Positions 1-9,104 of a stretch of 64,000 nt of DNA are shown in pieces (the first letter of the stretch is position 1; every line of letters starts with the position of its first letter). This stretch comes from Dactylorhiza incarnata. Taxonomy: Eukaryota > Streptophyta > Magnoliopsida > Asparagales > Orchidaceae. The translations under genes and the position numbers were made by a program. Under the pieces are notes generated by a model. It worked only from the letters and a program-made list of their open reading frames with translations, searched no databases and was not told where the DNA came from. The stretch lies in contig JAWHQI010000277.1 in NCBI GenBank assembly GCA_033032865.1, positions 3,535,501 to 3,599,500 of the forward strand. The letters are read 5' to 3'.

Positions 1-340
1 AGATCCTCTGATACCAAATGTTATGACCTAACTAGGAAAAGGGAAGGAAGTAGGAAGACGTCTAGAGAATTAGGGTTTGAGAGAGAAAGAAGAGAGAAAG
101 TACCTTGATAATAGATTTCATGATGAACCAAGGAGGAGGGGTTGGGTATTTATGCTCCCACCCAACCCATAGGGCCGACCGTCCCCATTGGGGCTGAACC
201 CATGTGGTTCAGCCCCCATTCTGCTTTATTGTTGGGTTCGGGCTGAACCGGATGGTTCGGCCCGGTTTTCATTCTCCTTCTCCTTCGGTCTTCGCACGTA
301 TTTAAACCCACGGAAGCGTAAATCGTTCGGGGGCATAACA
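1..340 (-). mobile_element. 5' LTR and primer binding site of a Ty3/gypsy element running off the left edge
   Basis: The LTR occupies 19-340 on the minus strand, about 322 bp, with TGTTA/TAACA ends. It clearly matches the 321-bp LTRs at 23760-24080 and 26254-26574: the same paired 'gctgaacc..ggttcagccc' blocks, the same 'gggttgggt..tttatgc' core promoter region and the same CT-rich tail. Bases 1-17 are the complement of a TGGTATCAGAGGATCT primer binding site. This is therefore the 5' LTR of a minus-strand element whose body lies left of the window. Its target duplication cannot be tested. Confidence 0.85.
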
Positions 341-1073
341 GTGTTGGGATGGGATCAACAGATGAGAGAAATGAGACTCTCATATGAGTTGGACGACGCA
401 GGTAGTCGTAGATGGTCTTGAAGGGAATGAGATGATCTTATTACACTGTGTCGGGCTTGCGTCATGTTCGACGGGATTTCCCGTAGGGCTGTAACGACCG
501 ATGAACCAACCCTAGGGCGTCAATGTGCGCTAACAACTGGAAGGGGTCGACTGATTCATCCCATGCTGCTGTTGGTGACTCGTTGTGCCGAAAGATGCTG
601 TCGGTGGGAGAATGGACAACTTGGTGGGTAGCTGATAGGAAGGAGGCATGACTCTAATACCAAGATCTTACGAGCTAATCTGCAGCACATCAATATCTCG
701 TTAGACAGAGATATAAGGGAGCCGTGCTCAACCAACGGAGAAGGTGATGAAGGTGGATGATGGTTTTTCAATCCTTACCCTAACTTGTGGAGGAGATGGA
801 GAGGTGGGAAACTAAGGAAGACTAAAAGGATTACTTCATTTCTTGTCAATCTTCTAGCCCATGCACCCTTTATGTAGAAATTACATGACGTAGTTGCATG
901 GACGGTAAGTACCTTCAAACATAAAAGAAAATACCCAAGGAAAACACCCAATGAAGACACGATATTCCTAACAACTCTAAATAACGACTTAATAAAACAT
1001 ACATAAAAGTAACCAATAATGGGCAGTGGGCCCATAACTGTAACTTAGATCGAAGTTCTAAGTCATGATCTTT

Positions 1074-1622
1074 TCAAGATATCTTGAGTTCGTCAAGACC
1101 TTCTAGGGACAATCGTCGGAAGGAATGACTTGAGAGTGATGGGTGGGACAAGTGGCGCGAAGCTCGATGTCGGCACAATTTGTGGTTGACATGTAAGGTA
1201 CTGGACGGAGACGACAAAGGATGATAGAGCTGCACCGAGGATGTTCGACTGATCGTTGGGAAGGACTTCAGATTGTGTGATGGGCGTCGAGGAAGTTGTT
1301 TGTGCAGCCCGAGGCCCTGAGCTTTAACAATGAGGGTGTGGAAAGCTGCTTGTGTTGCCCAGTGAGCGTCATTTAGGTTCTTTTTATATTTCTCCAAAGC
1401 TGTCATGCCCCTCAAACATGTTTGTCGGGCAACCGTAGTTATTACGAGTTCTGAGGGACTGAAAGAAAGCTCAGATGCACTACGGTACCAATGTCGCATA
1501 TTACACGTGCCCCAAGAAGGTGGAGCCGATATATGTAGTTTTCTATTGATCACTGAAATAGGCGTGGGGCTCGAAGGGTTTAATGAAGCATCGATGAAAC
1601 TAGACAAGCTGTCATGCAACAC
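1074..1622 (-). pseudogene. Gag-position ORF of tandem unit 1, unknown protein
   Basis: An open frame of 182 codons sits between the leader and the LTR-like block of the first tandem unit. It matches the ORF at 2539-3093: both share SFI.AS.NPSSP.PISVIN, a PP.WG motif, and a YKK.L.DAH stretch. The position suggests a gag-like product, but I recognise no zinc knuckle, protease or known gag motif. The C-terminal half is serine- and histidine-rich and has shifted frame relative to the sister copy, so this copy is probably damaged. Sequence upstream (about 1625-1690) keeps similarity to the sister unit but contains a stop, so the true start is uncertain. Confidence 0.4.
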
Positions 1623-2538
1623 GTCGAGCTTGAAAAAAGGGCAGCTCGATAATGATTAGGTGTGCGGCTTGATGGAGCCTATTCTCTGAATGCTAGCCCT
1701 GGACCGTTAGTGGGGATTGAATTGATGTCGTGTGTCTAGAAAGCAGATGAAATCATCAACAGAAGTGTGGCGGCATGGCTCTTCAGTGATGTTGCGTGCT
1801 AGGATGGGATTAACAGACGAGGAAGATGGCGATAACAAGTAAGTCGGACAATGCAGGAAGTCATAGATGGTCTCAAAGGGAACGAGATGATTTTATGACA
1901 CTGTGTCGGGCCTGCTTCAGGTTCGACGGGATCTCCTGTAAGGCTGTAACGACCAATCAACCGGCCCTAGGGTGTCAATGTGCATTATCAACAACTGGAA
2001 GGGGTCGACTGATTCTTATTGCGCAAAGATGCCGTCTGTGGGGGAATGGACAACCAAGTTCTTACGAGCTAACTCGTAGCACATTAATATCTCGTTGGTG
2101 ATGGTGGCAGCGACAGAGATATAAGAGATCCGTGCTCAACCAACAGAGAACGTGGTGAAGGTTGAAGATGGTTTCTCAACCCTAACCCTAACTTGAGGTG
2201 GAGGAGAGGAGGGAAACTATGGAAGACTAAAAGAATTACTTCATTCCTTGTCATTCTTATAGCCCAAACACCCTTTAAATAGAAAATACATGACCTAATG
2301 GCATGGACCGTAAGTATGTCCAAACATAAAAGAAAATATCCAAGGACACTAACGACTCAAAACGACATATAAGATATAGCAACAAGACACGACATGTGCC
2401 GATAAAAATATAACAATGAATACACGATATCCCTAACAACTTAAAATAGCAACTTAATAAAACATGTATCGAAGTAACCAATAATGGGTAGTGGGACTAT
2501 AACAATAACATAGATCAAAGTTCTAAGTCATGAGCTGT

Positions 2539-3093
2539 TCAAGATCTCAAGACCTTCTGGAGAATCGTTGGAAGGAATGACTCGATAGTGAATCGTAGGG
2601 CAGGTAACGCGAAGCTCGAAGTCGGGGCAATTTGTGGTTGGCAAGGAAGGTGCTGGGTGGAGACGACAAATGCTGATAGGGGTACATCGAGGGTGGCCGG
2701 CTGATCGTTGGGCAGGATTTTGGATTGTGTAACGGACGGCAGGGAAGCTGTTTGTGCATCCTGAAGGCCCTGGGCTATTACAATGAGAGTGGAGAATGAT
2801 GCTTGTCTTGTCCCGTGAGCGTCAGTTAGGTCCTTTTTATATTGCTTGAAAGCTGTCATGTTCTTCAAATATGTTTGTCGGGCAATCTCATCTATTACGA
2901 GGCCCGAGGGACTGAAAAAAAGCTCGGCTGCACTACGGTGCGTATTACGCATGCCCCAAGGAGGTGGAGTCGGCACATAAAGATTTATATTGATCACTGA
3001 AATAGGCGCGGGGCTCGAAGGGTTTGATGAAGCAACGATGAAACTAGCCAAGTTGTTAGGCAACATGTCGAGCTTGAAAAAGTGGCACGTCAA
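2539..3093 (-). pseudogene. Gag-position ORF of tandem unit 2, unknown protein
   Basis: An open frame of 184 codons, sister of the ORF at 1074-1622. The N-terminal part (CHFFKLD, NPSSPAPISVIN, PPPWG) and the middle (TAFKQYKKDLTDAH) are conserved between units. The tail (PQIAPTSSFALPALRF) is probably closer to the ancestral frame than in unit 1. Similarity reaches upstream to a possible ATG near 3143, but an in-frame stop precedes the conserved part. I do not recognise the family. It could be a divergent gag or captured host sequence. Confidence 0.4.
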
Positions 3094-3905
3094 TACTGAT
3101 TAGGTGTGTGGCTCGATGGAGCCTATTCTTTGACTGCTTGCCATGGACCGTGAGTGGGGATTGAATTGACGCCGCGTGGCTAAAGAAATCAGGAAGCAGA
3201 TCAAATCGTCAACAGAGGCGTAGCGGCGTGGCGGCGTGGCTCTTCAGTGAGGTTGCGTACTGGGTTGGGATCAACAGATAGGGAAGATGGTGCTCACAGG
3301 CGAGTCAGACGACGCATGAAGTTGTAGATGGTCTCGAAGGGAATGTGGTGATCTTATGGCACTGCATCAGGCCTGCTTCTTGTTTGACGGGATCTCATGT
3401 AGGGCTATAACAACCGATGAACCTGCCCTAGGAAATCAATGTGCGTTATCAATAGCTGGAAGGGGGTCGACTGATTTTTTTCTTGTTGCTGTTGTTGACT
3501 GGTTTGTGTGGAAAGATGGTGTCGGTGGGGGAATGAACGACTTGGTGGGCAGCTGATGGGAAGGAGTGATGACTCTGATACTGAGTTCTTACAAGCTAAC
3601 CCGTAGCGCATCAATATCTCGTCAGAGTTTGTGGTGGTAGCAGAGATATAAGGGAGCCGTGTTCAACCGACATAAAAGGTGATGAAAGCGGAAGATGGTT
3701 TTCAACCCTAACCCTAACTTGAGGAGGACGAGGAGAGGAGGGAAACTAAGGAAGATTAAAAGATTACTTCATTCCTTGTCATCCTTCATGGAATTGCCAA
3801 TCAAGTCATGGTTGATGACTTTGGGATTTGTAACGCAAGTTTTGATCAGATCCTTCCATTTTCTTTTCTTGTCACCAGAAGGTGTTAATGAACACATGAG
3901 ATTTT

Positions 3906-4017
3906 GAAGATATCATGACTTAGAACTTTGATCTAAGACACCGTTATGGGTCCGCTACACATTATTGGTTATTTTTATGTACGTTTTATTAAGTCGCTAT
4001 TTTGAGTTGTTAGGAAG
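3906..4017 (+). repeat. Inverted copy of the LTR-like start of the tandem unit
   Basis: This 112-bp stretch is an imperfect reverse complement of 965-1075 in unit 1. It begins near TGACTTAGAAC, the presumed LTR terminus, and ends at GTTGTTAGGAAG. It lies just beyond the disrupted third tandem copy. The array therefore ends in an inverted LTR piece, either a second element in opposite orientation or a rearrangement. Confidence 0.7.
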
Positions 4018-4104
4018 AATTTGAGTGAAGGTACAAGAGACGGGTCAACACTTTCAAGGGAGAATTTGAGTGAAGGTATAGGAGACGGGTCTACACTTTC
4101 AAGG
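4016..4104. repeat. Two-copy 45-bp tandem duplication
   Basis: Two adjacent copies, 4016-4060 and 4061-4104, start with AGAATTTGAGTGAAGGTA and end with CACTTTCAAGG, with a few substitutions. They follow directly on the inverted LTR piece. No function is evident. Confidence 0.8.
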
Positions 4105-6138
4105 AGAAGCCCAACAACCCAGATCCACAACTGCGATTAGATACTGCGGCAGTTGGGTTATGGTCTTTACCATGCGCATCAAAGGATGACTCAACAAGTC
4201 AATCAGCATATGCGACCAGTTCAGTTCTTGGTGGATGATACCATGTTTGCGAGGAAGAATTTGAGTTGGCCTAGTTTTCTTTTTGAGCCATAAAGGTAAA
4301 TTAAGGAATATGCCACTTAATCTAAGGAGTTATTTTTACAAGAGATATTCAAGGGAACAAATTCCATAATTTGTTGCTAAAATGGATTGGTCGAAAATAC
4401 AATTGAATGTTGGAGATTATTTCAAATTTTACAGATGAGTCAATCTCATTGCCTAATATTAACCTTATCAAATTTCCCTTATTTTTAGTTTGCAAATAAT
4501 TATGATAAACATCCAGTTGGGTCATCAAATAGTTTATGATAGGATTAGTTGGATTTATCAATAATTTTTTATTCGTTGATTTCAGCTTTGTTTTGGCCAT
4601 ACATAAACCATGATACCTTGTAAATTAAATTAATTGATCAATCAGCGAGAGGCCTCCCTTACCTTGCCGAGCCTTCTCTCTTTCCTCTCTCATCGTTTCT
4701 GTTTTTGCACTAGAGCCGCAAACAAAAATTGGTGCCTCTTAGAGGTTCTATTATTGTGTCTTAAAGGGAACACGGAGGAAGCAAGTTGCCTCATTAGGAT
4801 ATCCATTTGAGGGAGAATACATTATGGAGAAGGCTATTAATTTCTTAAGTTTGGTAATATTTCTTTTTCTTTTGTTAATAGTGTTTTGTGCAATCTAGGT
4901 TCTCATCCCTTGTTATGGGTCCATGTCGGGGGAACCGATGGTGGCCACATACATGCGCAACTTAAATTCTTCGCACAAATACTTTTATAACTATCCCAAA
5001 ATCACATTTTAATCACATGCCATGTAGCTCATGTGAGGGGCATATTTTGTAATATTTTGCAACATTTCCCTCTCACCACATAACTGAGCAAAGTGGTCGG
5101 GTATGCTAGACCTAATTTCCGAACTCTTGATGTAATTCGGAAATGATGATTTAATAGTAAAATTATAATTGAGATCAAATAAGATCAAGGAGCGGGTGAC
5201 CGACTCAACGAGCAAATAAACGAGGTAATTATCCTAGGCCTTAGCATGATGCTATCAAAATGGCCAATGCTCAAACGATGAATGACGTGATATTATAATC
5301 GACGGGCAAGAAAAATGAAAGCAAAACATCACAAGATTTTCTAATTAACGACAGAGGCACAACTGTAGTTTAGGGCAAACTCCAAAATTATTGCGATCAA
5401 ATAATAAAGCCTAATATTATTCTAACATGACATGAATGAGGAAACCCTTTTCCCCTGTGTTGCCCGAGCCCACACCCTACTATTTCCCCCTCCTAGCTGA
5501 AACCCACAGCTCCAAATTACACCTTTCACTTTTGGGGAATCACTGAAGATAATGATCTCGGATCACTCTCGGTTAACTTAAATTCATGCAATTTATTTTA
5601 AGTGATCAAACCTAATGTGCTTGCAAACCATACATCTTCCGTTTCCGTTATTTCTCACCTTTACTTGCTTGTCTTTCAGCTAGATAATTGCGATTCTCTT
5701 GCGGCTTGTTAAATCATGCTTTACTTTCTCGCTTACTGTCTTTTTAAATAGTTTAAGTTTTAGATCCTCTATCAAGGTTCCATCTCCCTTAGAAATTTAG
5801 CGCGGTTAAAGTAACAGCTGAGTTTCCTAATTTATTTCAAAACATTGCGCGACTTAGTTTACATAAATCACTAATCATTTTTAAAATTAAAGAAAGATTA
5901 TTTTATTTTTATTTCTTTTCTTTAAATTTATAATTACTTCATTTATATAAAACCTGTTTTTAAATTTTAATTTCATCGTTTGCCCAAACTATCACGAAAA
6001 CTAATTTGATGGACCATTTTATTCAAGGTCTTATGGCCGGTCACGTCAATTAACTGCAATAGCAAGTGTGAGTGATGTGCGCGATACATACATGGATACA
6101 TGAGCACAAATAATAAATATGAAATGCGCTACATAAAA
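4105..6138. other. Unassigned AT-rich sequence, presumably intronic or intergenic
   Basis: I see no coding region, tRNA or intact repeat here. The stretch is AT-rich with scattered homopolymers. Around 4690-4750 a CT-rich block followed by TTGGTGCC recalls an LTR end with a primer binding site, but no partner LTR is visible. Confidence 0.5.
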
Positions 6139-6150
6139 TGCATAAAATAT

Positions 6151-6722
6151 AACAACAATACTCAAGCCTTTATCCCACCATAGTGAGCTCGGTAGTGCGG
6201 TCGTATCAGTTGGCTATATGGATCCTTTGTCAACATTGCGCCCTATCTTTAGTCATAATCTCACTAATGCCCAAGTACATCATGTATTTCCTTGTAGTTT
6301 CATTCCAAGTCTTTTTTGGTCTACCCCTCCACCGTTTAACATGCCTAGTGGGTAAACTCTCACAACGTCTAACATGTTCCTGTAATGGTCTCCTTTGTAC
6401 GTGTCTGAACCATCTTAATCGAGCTTCTCGCATCTTCTCTACAATTGGTTCCACTCCCGTCTTATCCAAGATACATTTATTCCTAATTTTATCCAGTCTC
6501 GTGTGTCTACACATCCACCTGAGCATTCTCTTCTCAGTAACTCCCATTTTTTGCTTATGTACACAATTCACTGCCAAACACTCAGAATTGTAGAGCATCG
6601 CTGTTCTAATTGCAGTACAATAAAACTTTCCTTTAAGTTTTAATGGTACTTTATGATCACATATGATCCCAGACGTGCCTCTCCACTTCTACCAACATGC
6701 TTGGATTCTATGTATCACTGGT
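6151..6722 (-). mobile_element. RTE-type LINE, 5'-truncated copy with 12-bp target duplication
   Basis: The minus strand carries the 3' end of an RTE-clade non-LTR retrotransposon. It covers the C-terminal part of the reverse transcriptase protein and the short 3' UTR, which ends in a (TTG)n-like tail (6151-6165). The copy is flanked by a perfect 12-bp direct repeat, TGCATAAAATAT, at 6139-6150 and 6723-6734. That is the mark of target-primed insertion of a 5'-truncated copy. It matches the second LINE fragment at 45319-46134 closely, including the GGATAAAGGCTTGAGT end. Confidence 0.9.
6230..6598 (-). pseudogene. C-terminal fragment of RTE LINE reverse transcriptase
   Basis: 122 codons remain open. 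Recognisable features are the RTE C-terminal signature RMLRWMC.HTR.DKIRN, the RLRWF.HVQRRP motif and the basic W.GRPKKTW segment. The catalytic domain lies upstream and is absent because the copy is 5'-truncated. It is a dead fragment and cannot retrotranspose. Confidence 0.88.
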
Positions 6723-6734
6723 TGCATAAAATAT

Positions 6735-7840
6735 GAAGTGCATAAAATAAAGATCGTCACTGGTTGCATAAATTCCCCCGAGGTTGAAAGATCTCGTACT
6801 CGTCGAAACTGTGATGTAACGTGCTACTAGAATGTCTGGATGTTGATCTGATGGGCCATTAGTAATTTGTACTGCTTTGCTATCGTCATGTCATTGTATA
6901 ACCAATAATTGAGCACCCGCCTCCAAAATAAGTCTGAATGGTAAATGATGTGGGAAACTTTGGGCTGTGATTGGTGAGGGGACAAAGGACGGATCCTTCA
7001 CTGCAGCTCATGATCTGTAACTATAAATAACCTCTCTGTCTTGAAAGATGCATGAAACCAATATTCTTTGGAAAAATATAATCCCCGGTGATAGAGTCAA
7101 CCATGAAATTATAGTTTTTTAAAGATGCTCGCAAAGAGTTAGTCATAATTTTATGCGTAGTTTTTAAATGATTTATAAAAGTCATAGCATGAAAGAGACT
7201 AGTATCACAAAATGGAACATAGTGAAGATCAAATAAGCAAGGTACAAGACAAGTAAGCTCGACTATGGAATCATCAAATCATGTTACATCATACACTCTT
7301 CTGTTACTTGCGTGCGTCTAACCTAGATCATTCACCTCAATTTGTTCACACGATGGAGTTCGATGAGCGCCAAAAAATTTAATTGTCCCAAATTTTGGCT
7401 TTTAAAATCTTTCAAAAAAATCCTTAAAGCGTGTCCTTACGAGGAGTGAATGTTCAAGGGGTTCTCGCTATCCTCCTGACACGACGAAGTCTAATAGGTC
7501 GGTAATCTAACGATGAAAACTCAACGGGCTCACCTATAATTAGTGGCTAATGAGGAGAAACAATAATGCGATCTTCAAATATAAAATCAATATAATATGA
7601 CGTCAGAGGTAAGTGGTTGTCAGACGTGACGCAGACGAACTTAGGAATACGAGACGATACTAACCTGGGAGGGTTAGCAAAGGTGATATTAATTCCGGGT
7701 CATCTAAGATGAATGACATATCGAGATCACATTTTTCTTCGTTGAGTGTGGGCCTAGCTAGAAGTGTCGTAATGAATGGAAGAAGTGTAGTGGGGTCAGA
7801 TGGTGCAGAGCAAAATGATGGTGAGGTCCTCTCGGGTGCC
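6735..7840. other. Unassigned sequence between LINE and gypsy relic
   Basis: I see no supportable gene. Near the LINE, a 39-bp spaced repeat of CACTGGTTGCATAAA (6717-6731 and 6757-6771) suggests a small local duplication. The rest is AT-rich without clear ORFs. Confidence 0.5.
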
Positions 7841-7879
7841 CTAGTTACAAAATCGTTCTTCTGGGGAAGAAGAACAATC

Positions 7880-8526
7880 CCTTGACCACGATGCCTCAGC
7901 ACGACACCACAACAATGATGGGCCTGCAAGCTATTGGGATATGATATTCGGGTCGAGTACAAGGAGGGTTCCTTGAACAGCGCCTCGATGCTCTCTCGCG
8001 CCGCGACGTACATAGGGCACTCTCTTCGCCCTATCCCAGCCCATGTCGACTATTCTCACTTGCCTTCGATAGGAGGTGCATGATTTCCCAGCCCTCCTAG
8101 AGCTCTTCCACCGCATACAGGAGGGGAGGCTTCCCTCTTGTTGGGATGTCAGATAATCTCATAGTGTACAAGGACAAACTCTAGCTACCAACGACTTCTG
8201 CCCTGATTCCAGTCATTCTTGCCGGCACTCGTGGTACGACTCATGAAGGGGTCCACAAGACCCTTCAACGCATTCGGGGGGGGGGGGGGGGGGGGGGGGA
8301 GTTCTTTTGGCATAGACTTAAACCTAGCGTGAAGGATTTAATTACCGCATTTTCAGTTTGCCAGCGTAGTAAGGCAGATCATCTCCTCCCAGTGGGCCTT
8401 CTTCATCCTCTTCCAGTGCCAACACAAATATGTGCGGATATCTCTATGGACATCATAGAGGGTTTGCTTACCTCCCGGGGACGGTACTTCCTCTTCGTAG
8501 TGGTGGATAAGTTCTCCAAAGGGGCC
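7880..8526 (+). pseudogene. Ty3/gypsy RNase H tail and integrase N-terminal half (first part, split by copia)
   Basis: In the plus strand, GYDIRVEYKEGS.NSA...LSR (about 7930-8010) is the end of a gypsy RNase H, just before the integrase. After a decayed linker, HEGVHKTLQRI leads into a 24-base G run at 8276-8299. Then FFWHRLK..V..LI..FSVCQRSKA (about 8301-8370) gives the second half of the HHCC zinc-binding region. PVPTQICADISMDIIEGL carries the first catalytic Asp of the integrase core, followed by VVVDKFSKGA. The frame is broken several times upstream. Integrase resumes at 13660 on the far side of the inserted copia. Confidence 0.85.
8276..8299. repeat. Poly-G tract, 24 bases
   Basis: An uninterrupted run of 24 G sits in the integrase zinc-finger region of the gypsy relic, where a coding sequence would not tolerate it. 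It is either a real expansion in dead DNA or an assembly or sequencing artefact. Confidence 0.9.
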
Positions 8527-8664
8527 TGTTAGCATTATTAGCGTGTTTTATTTCTTTTCTTGTTTCTGGTGTGCTATTAGCATGTATGTATCTCTTAATC
8601 CTCCTCTTTATATAGAGGAGCCTCTTATTGAATGAAATATGTTTTTCTCCCGTAACTATCAACA
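8527..8664 (+). repeat. 5' LTR of young copia element
   Basis: 138 bp, TG...CA, with a TATA box TTTATATA at 8608-8615 followed by a U5-like tail ending CAACA. It is nearly identical to 13522-13659. Confidence 0.96.
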
Positions 8665-8676
8665 TGGTATCAGAGC
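8665..8676 (+). other. Primer binding site (initiator Met-tRNA type)
   Basis: TGGTATCAGAGC directly abuts the 5' LTR. It is complementary to the 3' end of plant initiator methionine tRNA, the usual copia primer. Confidence 0.95.
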
Positions 8677-8689
8677 TCGGACATTTCGT

Positions 8690-9104
8690 AACCTAACTCT
8701 ATCGCACCCGCCTCGCTTCCGCCTCGCCCGACTGCTCCTCGCTTCCACCTCGCCCGACAGCGCCGCCGCGTCCCTCTCGCCTCACGCCAGCGCTACTCCA
8801 GCGCTACTCCAGCGTCCGGCGAGTCCCGTTCTTCTCCGTCTTCCAGCGCTCCTCCGCCAGCGCCTCTCTCCAGCGCTACTCCAGCGCTCTCCGTCCAGCG
8901 CTACTCCAGCGCTCCTCTTCTGCCTTCCCCCTCCTTAATGGCGCCGGCATAAGTTCTTCTTTCCGGTGCCACCTTTCTTGTGATGCTTGAATGGCTGAAA
9001 CCATCCACCTCTTGATGCCCTAATTTTTTCTTTTTGGGGCTTTCCTCCTATCCGGATTTCTATTCCGGTTCTGTTTTTTTCCCGGATTTCTATTCCGGTT
9101 TGCC
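8690..9104 (+). repeat. Copia leader with imperfect GCGCTACTCCA repeats
   Basis: The untranslated leader between primer site and gag is C-rich. It contains many imperfect copies of CCAGCGCTACT at 8786-8925. From 9041 it has paired 'TTTCTATTCCGGTT' units. A 25-bp block with ACCGGTGTTACCCCGGATCC recurs at about 9140-9200, just inside the gag start. No gene is seen in it. Confidence 0.6.

Larger units (their letters stand above)
341..4017 (-). repeat. Tandem concatemer of a small non-autonomous LTR element (about 1.46-kb unit)
   Basis: The same sequence recurs three times. Units begin near 346, 1803 and 3262, each with a variant of 'gggatgggatcaacag', so the period is about 1.46 kb. Read on the minus strand, each unit has three parts. 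First is a leader after a TGGTATCAGAGTCAT-like primer site (about 649-661 and 3570-3582). Second is a roughly 184-codon ORF. Third is an LTR-like block of about 400-475 bp (roughly 668-1063, 2060-2533, and a partial copy at 3590-3788). I read this as LTR-internal-LTR-internal-LTR with shared LTRs, as made by unequal recombination. The third copy is disrupted after 3788. LTR ends are approximate and no pol domain is seen. Confidence 0.6.

Noticed and set aside
4700..4760. CT-rich stretch followed by TTGGTGCC, like an LTR end with primer site
   Set aside because: No second LTR, no purine tract and no coding sequence nearby support it.
7660..8116. Minus-strand frames of 117 and 61 codons
   Set aside because: The plus strand here encodes recognisable gypsy RNase H and integrase sequence.
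8665..8676. TGGTATCAGAGC-type sites as tRNA genes
   Set aside because: Only the short primer complement is present, with no cloverleaf; the same holds for the other primer sites.
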